From contig AP025071.1 of assembly GCA_036186865.1 (NCBI GenBank), positions 13,488,475 to 13,552,474 on the forward strand: a DNA stretch of 64,000 nucleotides, in the 5' to 3' direction. Source of the DNA: Eustoma russellianum (Eukaryota > Streptophyta > Magnoliopsida > Gentianales > Gentianaceae). Positions 20,126 to 31,186 of this stretch are shown piece by piece. The position numbers were made by a program, and so were the translations under genes. The notes under the pieces are model-generated. The model was not told the DNA's origin, did no database searches, and saw only the letters and a program-made list of their open reading frames with translations. The stretch's first letter is position 1. Each line of letters opens with the position of its first letter.

Positions 20126-22873
20126 TGTTGGACCTGTATAGCACCACTAGAGGGGGGGGTGAATAGTGGGTTAGCGGAAATTACACTACAATTACCTTCA
20201 AAAACTTGTTTGAAGACCCCTTTGCCTCTTTAGCCTCAGGTTCTGGAATTTCCAGAAACAGTTCAATGTTTTGAGTGCTTTGGTTGAACCACTTATACAC
20301 CTGTGCAAGCTCTCAAACTTGGCAGAGATCAAGTTTAGAATGTTTATAGTACGTCATAAAAATTTCAGTCAATTCCAAGCAAGTTTGCACGTTCAAATAA
20401 GCAAGATAAGTAAAGTGTGCAATTCTGGCAGTTTCAGGCAGAATGTTAGCTTAACTTCAAACGATGATATCTCAAAATCTACCCGTGCTATTTTGATGAA
20501 TCTTATGTCAAATTAAACCTTATGATGTCTAGTTTAATTTGATATAAGGCTCACTTCAAGATTCGCAGGATAACCTATTCAAATTGAACAAGTTTTGCAC
20601 ACTGGTCAGAATTGTTCACAGAATGTAGCAACAATTTTGTGAAGACGATTTGAATATGCTAAACTCCTTAGAATTTAGTGATTCTTGCGGCTAATGAAAG
20701 CTAACACATTGAAGTATAATATATCCAAAATTCATGCAATTCTAAGACTGTTTGCTTGTTCAATTATGCGTGCCAAGTTAGTGTAACTCTCAGGCAGAAA
20801 ACAGTAAGTGCAGGAAATAAGTAAAGAACACAAGGAATTATCCTGGTTCGGTCAATGTGACCTACTCCAGTCCCAAGAGACACCTTCTCTTGGATTTCAC
20901 TAAACACCAAACACCAAAGTCACCTTACAAAGCCAAAGGAAGAAGCTTTTCACCAACTTCTTCAAGAGACTTCACCAAAACAAACAGCAACTAGTTTGTT
21001 TCACCTTTGCACCTTTGCACCTTTTGCTCACCTCTAAGGAGTAAGCTTTATACACCAGCTTCTCCCTTACAATATGTCGTTTAAAAGGTGTTGAAATGAC
21101 AAGAAATGAAGAACTATACAATCATAAAGCTTGCTGCAAATGTGTTCTTCAATATAGAAGAATAGAAGAGAAGAATGGAGACAAAGAGCTGAATGTCTTG
21201 CTTGCTTTTCTTTTGTTTTTCGTTGGTGCACTTTTACTCTTCACCTTTGGAGCTATTTATAGCCAAGAGGACAGCCTAAAGGCTCCTCAAAGTAGACGTT
21301 GAAGCTGGTTGAGGAATGGAGAAAATTCAGCACTTTTCTAGCTTTCAAACTTAAGCTTATCTTTTGTTGCTTTGAATTGGTCTTCAAACTGAACTTTTAT
21401 CCTTCATCTTATCCCATTATAGACGTTGGAATGAGGTGGAAAATGACTTCATTTGAACGTTTAAAAGGCAGCTCCAATCAGTAATGTCCATGTGTGAATA
21501 ACTTGCCATGTATGCAGCTGAATTGGCATGTATTTTGAACAAATTTATCTCCTCATTTTGAACACTAAATGAACGTTGGAATGGCTAGAATCAAGGCATT
21601 GGAGAATAGTTCAAAGATAGATAGAAATCAGCCAAGCCTTTGAGTTTGAATTGGTCTCCAATATAGCCGTTGCATCTTTCTTGGTTGAGAGACTTTTGCT
21701 TCAAATTTGCTACATTGTAGGACTTGTTTTTGTCACTCATCATAATCTGAATTTTGACCATATAGCATACGAAATGTTGCTCCATTTTTGAGCCAAAATA
21801 GCCGTTGAAAACAGCTCCAAAATATACAAGAATAGTCATTTGAAATCAGCACCAAAATAGGATTTATTTCAACTTGCCTTGACTTGTTCAAAATCTGAAA
21901 ATTTGAACATGATTTGTGTGCCAATATCCGTTTGCACACATATAATATATAGCCATTTATGTCTTCAACATGTAGCATAGAATACCATATGAAGAATGCC
22001 AAGAATTCCAAGAAAACCATAGATGAGATATAAGAATTCCAATTGATATACCATGCTGCCCGTTTCCATAAATATAGGGCATGTACTATATGTGACATAA
22101 ACACATATAAACATCATATAACCAATATATAACACGTTAGAAGATCCATTGGCAAGTGAAGAGACCAGAATACCCCTTAGCACAAAAATAGGAATTTTGT
22201 CCTAGGATGAACCTAGACATGGTGCTGCTCCAGATTCATTTTTGCCATGATGTGACATGACTTATAAATGTGTCATATGATCATATAAATCCATTGGAAG
22301 AAGACCAAATAAGAATGAGAAGTCCAAATGGTGAAATTACCAAGATAGCCCTTATATAGGTCAATAAGCTTCACCACCGTGTCAAGTCAGTTTTTATCCG
22401 TGTCAAGCATGCTTTTCCTCAGCCAATTAGATTCTAAATTGAATAAGGATCATGTGGGCTTTTGAATGACTCAATTTGGAGTTCATTTGCTCAAGATATG
22501 AACCAAAACCTGCAATAGAATACTAAACCGAGCAATTTGCCTTATATTGTAAGTCATGTGACTTCAAGGCTTGGTTAGATCATATAATTAACATGTATTG
22601 GCTTATATATCATCTAAGATCAGTTTGAACATATCTTGATTTAGACATGTGATTGAATTGGCCAAGTTCAATCTCATGATCTTAATCAAACTTGTTCAAT
22701 CTTGATTCATTCAATCAATTTCACATTTAGCTCATAAATTCAATCTCATGCACACATATACTTTAAACGTTATACACACATACATGCTCACATATGCATT
22801 TTGCAATATATCACAACAATCTACATGCTCACATATGCATTTTGCAATCATTCAAACATGATATATCACAACA
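20126..22873 (-). repeat. 5' LTR of C2 (2748 bp)
   Basis: Same length as the 3' LTR at 11549-14296. The core promoter TATA complement is at 21254-21261. It ends TATCACAACA at the TTTGC target duplication (22874-22878). Confidence 0.95.
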
Positions 22874-22878
22874 TTTGC

Positions 22879-24109
22879 ATGTTATAATAACATCAAACTA
22901 TTCCAAATGGATGTTAAGAGTGCATTCTTAAATGGCTATATCCAAGAAGAAGTTTTTGTTAAACAACCACCAGGCTTTGAAGATCCAAAGAACCCTAATC
23001 ATGTATATAAACTTAAGAAAGCCTTATATGGTTTGAAACAAGCCCCCCGTTCATGGTATGAAAGATTTGCCAACTTTTTACTAAGTAACAACTTTCAAAG
23101 AGGAACCATAGATAGTACCTTATTCTTGAAAAAGAAAGACAAAGATTTGCTTGTAATACAAATATATGTAGATGACATAATCTTTGGTTCAACTAATCCT
23201 AACTTAGTAAAAGACTTTGAAGATTGTATGAAGTCTGAGTTTGAAATGTCTATGGTTGGTGAATTAAACTATTTCTTAGGCTTGCAAATAAAACAAACAT
23301 CAAGTGGTATACATATCAATCAAGCCAAATACATAAGAGATATGATAAAGAAATTCAACTTTGAAAACTTGAAACCATCTCCAACACCAATGTGTACTTC
23401 AACAAAATTAGACAAAGATGAAAATGGTGTTGCATTTGATGAAAAACTATATAGGTCTATGATTGGTTCATTGCTATATCTAACTGCTAGTAGACCTGAT
23501 ATTATGTTTGCAGTATGTATGTGTGCAAGATTTCAAAGTATGCCTAAGTTGTCACACTTTAAAGCTATAAAAAGAATATTTAGATATCTTCAACATACAC
23601 CAACATTAGGCTTATGGTATGATAGACAATCTAGTCTAAGTCTACATGCATATTCAGATGCAGATTATGGTGGATGTAGAGTAGATAGAAAGAGCACTAG
23701 TGGAACATGTCAATTCCTAGGAAACTCACTAATATCTTGGTTTTCAAAGAAACAATCTAGTGTTGCACTTTCTACTACTGAAGCAGAATATATGGCTTTA
23801 AGTCTATGTTGTACTCAACTATTATGGATTAAACAACAACTTTCAGACTTTGAAATACAAGTAAATAATATCCCCATCTATTGTGATAGTACAAGTGCTA
23901 TAAATTTGTCTAAAAACCCTGTACTACACTCTAAGGCAAAGCATATAGAAGTACGTTATCATTTTCTCCGTGATCATGTTAATCTTGGACATATACACAT
24001 TGAACATGTTAGAACTGATCAACAAGTAGCTGACATATTCACTAAACCCCTTAATCAAGCTATCTTTGAGAATTTACGTGCAAGACTTGGCTTAATTGCT
24101 TACAACTGA
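22879..24109 (+). pseudogene. pol: C1 Pol, second part (RT-RNase H)
   Basis: This continues the C1 Pol frame after C2 and its duplicated TTTGC. It contains MDVKSAFLNG, the YVDD catalytic motif, the SDADYGG / STTEAEY / CDSTSA RNase H motifs and the VADIFTKPL end. It is open to its stop at 24109. Alone it lacks the start of RT. Any protein from the ATG at 22907 would be incomplete. Confidence 0.93.
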
Positions 24110-24175
24110 CAATACTGTCTAGATCATTCTGGGTATTGCTAACTCGGTTCAGTCTTTTGCATAATTTACAAAATT

Positions 24176-24243
24176 AAGGGGGAGAGAGAAAAAACATATA
24201 TGTATATCATGTCAAGGGGGAGATAACACATTAAGGGGGAGAT
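24176..24243 (+). other. accessory polypurine tracts of C1
   Basis: Three GGGGGAGA tracts (near 24176, 24214 and 24233) precede the terminal tract. Serial PPTs upstream of the 3' LTR are a reported Sirevirus feature. They also occur in C2 (14413-14472), C3 (31061-31147) and C4 (50041-50130). Confidence 0.7.
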
Positions 24244-24367
24244 TAGGGAACGTTATGAGCTTACAAAACGTTATAATGCATGACTTAAGGAAAGAAATAG
24301 TTAAACTTACCACACACTTGATTTAGATGCTTAATATACACATATGTGAGGTAATTTTGCAAATCAT

Positions 24368-24381
24368 CAAAAGGGGGAGAT
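24368..24381 (+). other. terminal polypurine tract of C1
   Basis: AAAAGGGGGAGAT immediately before the 3' LTR start TGTTGTG. Confidence 0.85.
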
Positions 24382-27060
24382 TGTTGTGATATATCATGTT
24401 TGAATGATTGCAAAATGCATATGTGAGCATGTATGTGTGTGTAACGTTTAAAGTATATGTGTGCATGAGATTGAATTTATGAGCTAAATGTGAAATTGAT
24501 TGAATGAATCAAGATTGAACAAGTTTGATTAAGATCATGAGATTGAACTTGGCCAATTCAATCACATGTCTAAATCAAGACATGTTCAAACTGATCTTAG
24601 ATGATATATATGCCAATACATGATCTAACCAAGCCTTGAAGTCACATGACTTACAATATAAGGCAAATTGCTCGGTTTAGTATCCTATTGCAGGTTTTGG
24701 TTCATATCTTGGGCAAATGAACTCCAAATTGAGTGATTCAAAAGTCCACATGATCCTTATTCAATTTAGAATCTAATTGGCTGAGGAAAAGCATGCTTGA
24801 CACGGATAAAAACTGACTTGACACGGTGGTGAAGCTTATTGATCTTTATAAGGGTTATTTTGGTAATTTCACCATTTGGACTTCTCATTCTTATTTGGTC
24901 TTCTTCCAACGGATTTATATGATCATATGACACATTTATAAGTCATGTCACATCATGGCAAAAATGAATCTGGAGCAGCACCATGTCTAGGTTCATCCTA
25001 GGACAAAATTCCTATTTTTGTGCTAAGGGGTATTCTGGTCTCTTCACTTGCCAATGGATCTTCTAACGTGTTATATATTGTTTATATGATGTTTATATGT
25101 GTTTATGTCACATATAGTACATGTCCTATATTTATGGAAACGGGCAGCATGGAAACGGGCAGCATGGTATATCATTTAGGATTCTTATATTATGGTTATC
25201 ACATATATGGTTTTCTTGGAATTCTTGGCATTCTTCATATGGTATTCTATGCTACATGTTGAAGACATAAATGGCTATATATTATATGTGTGCAAACGGA
25301 TATTGGCACACAAATCATGTTCAAATTTTCAGATTTTGAACAAGTCAAGGCAAGTTGAAATAAATCCTATTTTGGTGCTGATTTCAAATGACTATTCTTG
25401 TATATTTTGGAGCTGGTTACAAACGGCTATTTTGGTTCAAATTTGGAGCAAAAATCTCTCAACCAAGAAAGCTATGCAACGGCTATGTGTTCAAAAGTTG
25501 AAGACTAATTCAAACTCAAAAGCTTGGCTGATTTCTATCTATCTTTGAACTACTCTCCAATGCCTATCTTCTAGGCCATTCCAACGTTCATTTAGTGTTC
25601 AAAATGAGGAGATAAAATTGTTCAAAATACACGCCAATTCAGCTGCATACATGGCAAGTTATTCACACATGGACATTGCTGATTGGAGCTGCCTTTTAAA
25701 CGTTCAAATGAAGCTGTTTTTCCACCTCATTTCAACGGCTATAATGGATAAGATGAAGGGTAAAAGTTCAGATTGGAAGACCATTTCAAAGCATCAAAAG
25801 ATCAACTTTATTTTGAAAGTCAAATGCTGAATTTGGATAGCTAGAAAAGTGCTGAATTTTCTCCATTTATCAACCATTCCAACGTCTACATTAAGGAGCC
25901 TTTAGGCTGTCCTCTTGGCTATAAATAGCTCCAAAGGTGAAGAGCAAAAGTGCACCAACGAAAAACAAAAGAAAAGCAAGCAAGACATTCAGCTCTTTGT
26001 CTCCATTCTTCTCTTCTATTCTTCTATATTGAAGAACACATTTGCAGCAAGCTTTATGATTGTATAGTTCTTCATTTCTTGTCATTTCAACACCTTTAAA
26101 CGACATATATTGTAAGGGAGAAGCTGGTGTATAAAGCTAACTCCTTAGAGGTGAGCAAAAGGTGCAAAGGTGCAAAGGTGAAACAAACTAGTTGCTGTTT
26201 TTCAGTTTTGGTGAAGTCTCTTGAAGAAGTTGGTGAAAAGCTTCTTCCTTTGACTTTGTAAGGTGATATTGGTGTTTGGTGTTTAGTGAAATCCAAGAGA
26301 AGGTGTCTCTTGGGACTGGAGTAGGTCACATTGACCGAACCAGGATAATTCCTTGTGTTCTTTACTTATTTTCTGCACTTACTGTTTTCTGCCTGAGAAT
26401 TACACTAACTTGGCACGCATAATTGAACAAGCAAACAGTCTTAGAATTGCATGAATTTTGGATATATTATACTTCAATGTGTTAGCTTTCATTAGCCGCA
26501 AGAATCACTAAATTCTAAGGAGTTTAGCATATTCAAATCGTCTTCACAAAATTGTTGCTACATTCTGTGAACAATTCTGACCAGTGTGCAAAACTTGTTC
26601 AATTTGAATAGGTTATCCTACGAATCTTGAAGTGAGCCTTATATCAAATTAAACTAGACATTGTAAGGTTTAATTTGACATAAGATTCATCAAAATAGCA
26701 CGGGTAGATTTTGAGATATCATCGTTTGAAGTTAAGCTAACATTCTGCCTGAAACTGCCAGAATTGCACACTTTACTTGTCTTGTTTATTTGAACGTGCA
26801 AACTTGCTTGGAATTGACTGAATTTTTTGTGACATACTATAAACATCCTAAACTTGATCTCTGCCAAGTTTGAGAGCTTGCACAGGTGTATAAGTGGTTC
26901 AACCAAAACACTCAAAACAGTGAACTGTTTCTGGAAATTCCAGAACCTGAGGCTAAAGAGGCAAAGGGGTCTTCAAACAAGTTTTTGAAGGTAATTGTAG
27001 TGTAATTTCCGCTAACCCACTATTCACCCCCCCCTCTAGTGGTGCTGTACAGGTCCAACA
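24382..27060 (+). repeat. 3' LTR of C1 (2679 bp)
   Basis: Near-identical to 4525-7205. Visible differences are few substitutions (for example in the 25163 and 25944 regions) plus homopolymer length changes. TATA box at 25920-25927. It ends GGTCCAACA before target duplication GGGTT (27061-27065). Confidence 0.95.
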
Positions 27061-28042
27061 GGGTTTGCTTTAGAAACTTTCAATTATTTCAAAACTACAA
27101 CACTTTGGGGTTTGGTTTGGGCACTTTCTTTCCTTTTGAGCTTTGCACGGGATTTTCCTTTTATGCAACGTTTATCTTTGGGCTTTTTCCTCACTAGGCT
27201 TTCTTGTGCAATTCTCTCTTGTCTTGCCTCTTACTTGTTGACAAATATTGGCTTTTCTCTCGCGTATTTCTCAATCAAGCTTAATTTTCTTTCTTTGGAT
27301 GGTTTGCTTGATTGCTGTGAGACTACTCCTCACGGCCTACATGAGACATTGCCCACGGCCTTTAATTGCACAAGGTTTGTTGTATTTGGAATTTGAAAGT
27401 TCCTCGTACACAACACGACTAAACACTATGTAGTGAGAATTCAATTCACAATTACAACAAGTTCAAATTGTATATAGTGCAATGTAAGTTCAGAAATTGA
27501 TCTAAAACAACAATTGGATAGCTCTTTAACAATGTGGGGCTTAAACAATTCCTAACTTTCAGAATATATCTAAGTCCAACAAGTTGTTTGAAACAATTGA
27601 AATCAACAAAAAGATAAAGCTATTAGCATTCACCAAGATTTCAAATGAGCTTTAAAAGTTGTTCTAAATCACACGGTTTTGGGCAGTTTGTTCTTTTTTT
27701 TCTTTTTCTGTTTTTGATGCAAGTGATCTAACTAATCTTAAGATAGCTAAATGCAACTTAGTTGTGTCTAAATGAAGTTTATAAAGGCTGATTACTAACA
27801 ACTAATGAAAAATCAGTTTTGATGCTAAGTATGCTAACTTGTTTTGTTTTGTTTTCAAGTGATCTAACCTACTTAGTTTTTGTTTGGTTTTCTTGTTTGA
27901 TGCAATCAGATTCTAAACTATATGATACTAGATGCAAGCTCCTAATCAAACGTGTATGAACTAGAGTAGGCAGCACACTTAGTTAGCTAAAACTATTTTG
28001 TTTTGTTCTTTGGTTTTCGGTTTTCTTGTGCTAAACTAAACA
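27061..28042 (-). mobile_element. 5' leader of gypsy element H, middle part
   Basis: This non-coding segment lies between C1 and C3. The first five bases are the C1 target duplication, and 28038-28042 (AAACA) is the C3 target duplication. It aligns with 59145-60115 of G, including the GTGAGACTACTCCTCAC...CACGGCC block at 27317-27360. Short ORFs here are not supported as genes. Confidence 0.75.
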
Positions 28043-30931
28043 TGTTGGACCTGTATAGCACCACTAGAGGGGGGGTGAATAGTGGATTAGCGGAAATTAC
28101 ACTATAATTACCTTCAAAAACTTGTTTGAAGACCCCTTTGCCTCTTTAACCTCAGGTTCTGAAAATTCCAGAAACAGTTCACTACTTTGAACGTTTTGGT
28201 TGAACCACTTATACACCTGTGCAAGCTCTCAAACTTGGCAGAGATCAAGTTTAGAATGTTTATAATATGTCATAAAAAATTCAGTCAATTCCAAGCAAGT
28301 TAGCACGTTCAAATAAGCAAGAGAAGTAAAGTGTGCAATTCTGGCAGTTTCAGGCAGAATGTTAGCTTAACTTCAAACAACAATATCTCAAAATCTACCC
28401 GTGCTATTTTGATGAATCTTATGTCAAATTAAACCTCAAGATGTCTAGTTTAATTTGATATAAGGCTCACTCCAAGATTCGAAGGATAGCCTATTCAAAT
28501 TGCACAAGTTTGCACACTGGTCAGAACTGTTCACAGAATGTAGCAACAATTTTGTGAAGATGATTTGAATATGCTAAACACCTTAGAATTTAGTGATTCT
28601 TGCGGCTAATGAAAGCTAACACATTGAAGTATAATATATCCAAAATTCATGCAATTCTAAGACTGTTTGCTCGTTCAATTATGCGTGCCAAGTTAGTGTA
28701 ATTCTCAGGCAGAAAACAGTAAGTGCAGGAAATAAGTAAAGAACACAAGGAATTATCCTGGTTCGGTCAATGTGACCTACTCCAGTCCCAAGAGACACCT
28801 TCTCTTGGATTTCACTAAACACCAAACACCAAAGTCACCTTACAAAGCCAAAGGAAGAAGCTTTTCACCAACTTCTTCAAGTGACTGCACCAAAACTGAA
28901 AATCAGCACTAGTTTGTTCCACCTTTGCACCTTTGCACCTTTGCACCTTTTGCTCACCTCTAAGGAGTAAGCTTTATACACCAGCTTCTCCCTTACAATA
29001 TGTCGTTTAAAAGGTGTTGAAATGACAAGAAATGAAGAACTATACAATCATAAAGCTTGCTACAAATGTGTTCTTCAATAGAGAAGAGAAGAAGAAAAGA
29101 ATGGAGACAAAGAGCTAATTGTCTTGCTTGCTTTCTTTGTTGCTTTCGTTGGTGTGCTTTTCCTCTTCATCTTTGGTGCTATTTATAGCCAAGAGGACAG
29201 CCTAAAGGCTCCTTAAAGTAGCCGTTTGGAATGGATGAGAATGGGAGAAAATTCAGCACCTTTTTAGCTACCAAAATTCATCATTTGACTTTCAAGATAA
29301 ATCTGAATTTTTGAATGCTTTGAAATAGTCTTCCAACCTGAACTTTTATCCCATTATAGCCGTTGGAATGAGATAGACAATGGCTCCATTTGAATGTTTA
29401 AAAGACAGCTCCAATCAGCAAAATCCATGTGTAAATAACTTGCCATGTATGCGTGTGTTTTGAACAGAATTTTTTTCTCCTCATTTTGAATAATAAATGA
29501 CGTTGGAAAGCCCTTGAAGATGGGCATTGAAGAATAGTTCAAATATAGTTAGAAATCAGCCAAGTTTGTTTGAGAATAAGTCTTCACCATTTGAATCATA
29601 TATAGCCGTTTGCTATCTTCCTTGGTTGAGAGATTTTTGCTCCAACTTTGAATACATATAGCCGTTTGTATTGAGAGATCTTTGCTCCACATTTTAACCA
29701 AAATAGCCGTTTGAATCAGCTCCAAAATATAGAAGAATAATCACTTAAAATCAGCACCAAAATAGGATGTAATTCAACTTGCCTTGTCTTGTTCAAAATC
29801 TGAAAATTTGAACATGATATATGCGCCAACATCCGTGTGTAAACATATAATATATAGTCATTTATGTCTTCAACATGTAGCATAGAAAACCATATGAAGA
29901 ATACCAAGAATTCCAAGAAAACCATAGATGTGATAACCATAACATAAGAATTCCAATTGAGATACCATGCTGCCCGTTTCCATAAAAATAGGGCACGTAC
30001 CATATGTGACATAAACACATATAAACATCATATAAGCAATATATAACATGTTGGAAGATCCATTGGCAAGTGAAAAGACCAGAATACCCCTCAGCACAAA
30101 AATAGGAATTTTGTCCTAGGATGAACCTAGACATGGTGCTGCTCCAGATTCATTTTTGCCATGATGTGACATGACTTATAAATGTGTCATATGATCATAT
30201 AAATCAGTTGGAAGAAGACCAAATAAGAATGAGAAGTCCAAATGGTGAAATTACCAAAATAGCCCTTATATAGGTCAATAAGCTTCCCACCGGGTCAATT
30301 CAGTTTTAACCCGTGCCAAGCATGCCTTTCCTCAGCCAATTAGATTCTAAATTGAATAAGGATCATGTGGGCTTTTGAATGACTCAATTTGGAGTTCATT
30401 TGCCCAAGATATGAACCAAAACCTGCAATAGGATACTAAACCGAACAATTTGCCTTATATTGTAAGTCATGTGACTTCAAGGCTTGGTTAGATCATATTA
30501 TCAACATGTATTGGCATATATATCTTCTAAGATCAGTTTGAACAACATGTATTGGCATATATAATCTAAGATCAGTTTGAACATGTCTTGATTAAGATAT
30601 GTGATTGAATTGGCCAAGTTCAATCTCATGATCTTAATCAAACTTGTTCAATCTTGATTCATTCAAGCAATTTCACATTTAGCTCATAAGTTCATAAGTT
30701 CATGCCTTGCCAAAACAATGTCACATTTAAACGTTACACATACATGCTCACATATGCATCTTCCAATCATTCAAACATGATATATCTATTTGCAATCATC
30801 ATAACAATTACACATATGCACACATATACATTTTGCACAACAATTACACATATGCACACATATACATTTTGCACAACAATTACACATATGCTCACATATA
30901 CATTTTGCAATCACTCAAATATATCACAACA
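28043..30931 (-). repeat. 3' LTR of C3 (2889 bp)
   Basis: TGTTGGACC...TATCACAACA. Five TAGCCGTT motifs (29219, 29357, 29603, 29659, 29704) lie upstream of the TATA complement at 29180-29187. Three 36-bp repeats occupy about 30803-30910. Confidence 0.95.
30803..30910 (-). repeat. 36-bp tandem repeat in C3 U3 (3 copies)
   Basis: Three head-to-tail units contain ACACATATGCACACATATAC. They are also in the 5' LTR (about 39552-39659). C4 has two units separated by about 9 bp (49805-49885). C1 and C2 have a different, shorter arrangement. The repeat number separates the LTR subtypes. Confidence 0.85.
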
Positions 30932-31186
30932 ATCTCCCCCTTTTGATGATTTGCAAAATTACCCCACATATGTGTATATTAAGCATTTAAATCAAGTGTG
31001 CATCTAAATCAAGTGTTGTAATCTGTGTAATCAAGTAAGCATCTAAATCAAGTGTAAGCTGCTCCCCCTTAATGTGTTATCTCCCCCTTAACATGATATC
31101 TATCTTCCCCTTAACATGATATATATACACATTTATTTCTCCCCCTTAATTTTGTAAATTATGCAAAAGACTGAATGGTGTAGTAG

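Larger units (their letters stand above)
11549..22873 (-). mobile_element. C2: coding-complete Sirevirus nested in C1
   Basis: This 11,325-bp element on the - strand is inserted in the reverse transcriptase of C1. Its two LTRs are both 2748 bp. By eye they differ at two bases (13803 versus 22380 region, and 14111 versus 22688 region), so insertion was very recent. It has a PBS, an intact 712-aa gag, an open pol of 1070 codons, a polypurine tract and a TTTGC target duplication. No inactivating change was seen, so it is a plausible autonomous copy. Its LTRs are the same subtype as those of C1. Confidence 0.97.
4525..27060 (+). mobile_element. C1: Ty1/copia Sirevirus (SIRE-type), split by C2
   Basis: This LTR element has matching LTRs (4525-7205 and 24382-27060), a tRNA-Met PBS, gag, pol, a polypurine tract and a GGGTT target duplication. 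C2 occupies 11549-22873; without it and its duplicated TTTGC, C1 is about 11.2 kb. The Pol sequence style, the long Gag with a coiled coil after the zinc knuckle, and the row of polypurine tracts are Sirevirus traits. The two LTRs differ at only a few positions that I noticed, so insertion was recent. C1 is defective: one nonsense codon in pol plus the C2 insertion. The uninterrupted target is visible in element G at 59121-59165. Confidence 0.97.

Noticed and set aside
24110..24367. Space for an env-like gene between C1 pol and the 3' LTR
   Set aside because: Only about 260 bp are present, filled with polypurine tracts; no ORF exists there in any of the four copies.
30803..30910. Regular repeats resembling a CRISPR array
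   Set aside because: Units are contiguous without spacers, lie inside an LTR, and the genome is a plant.
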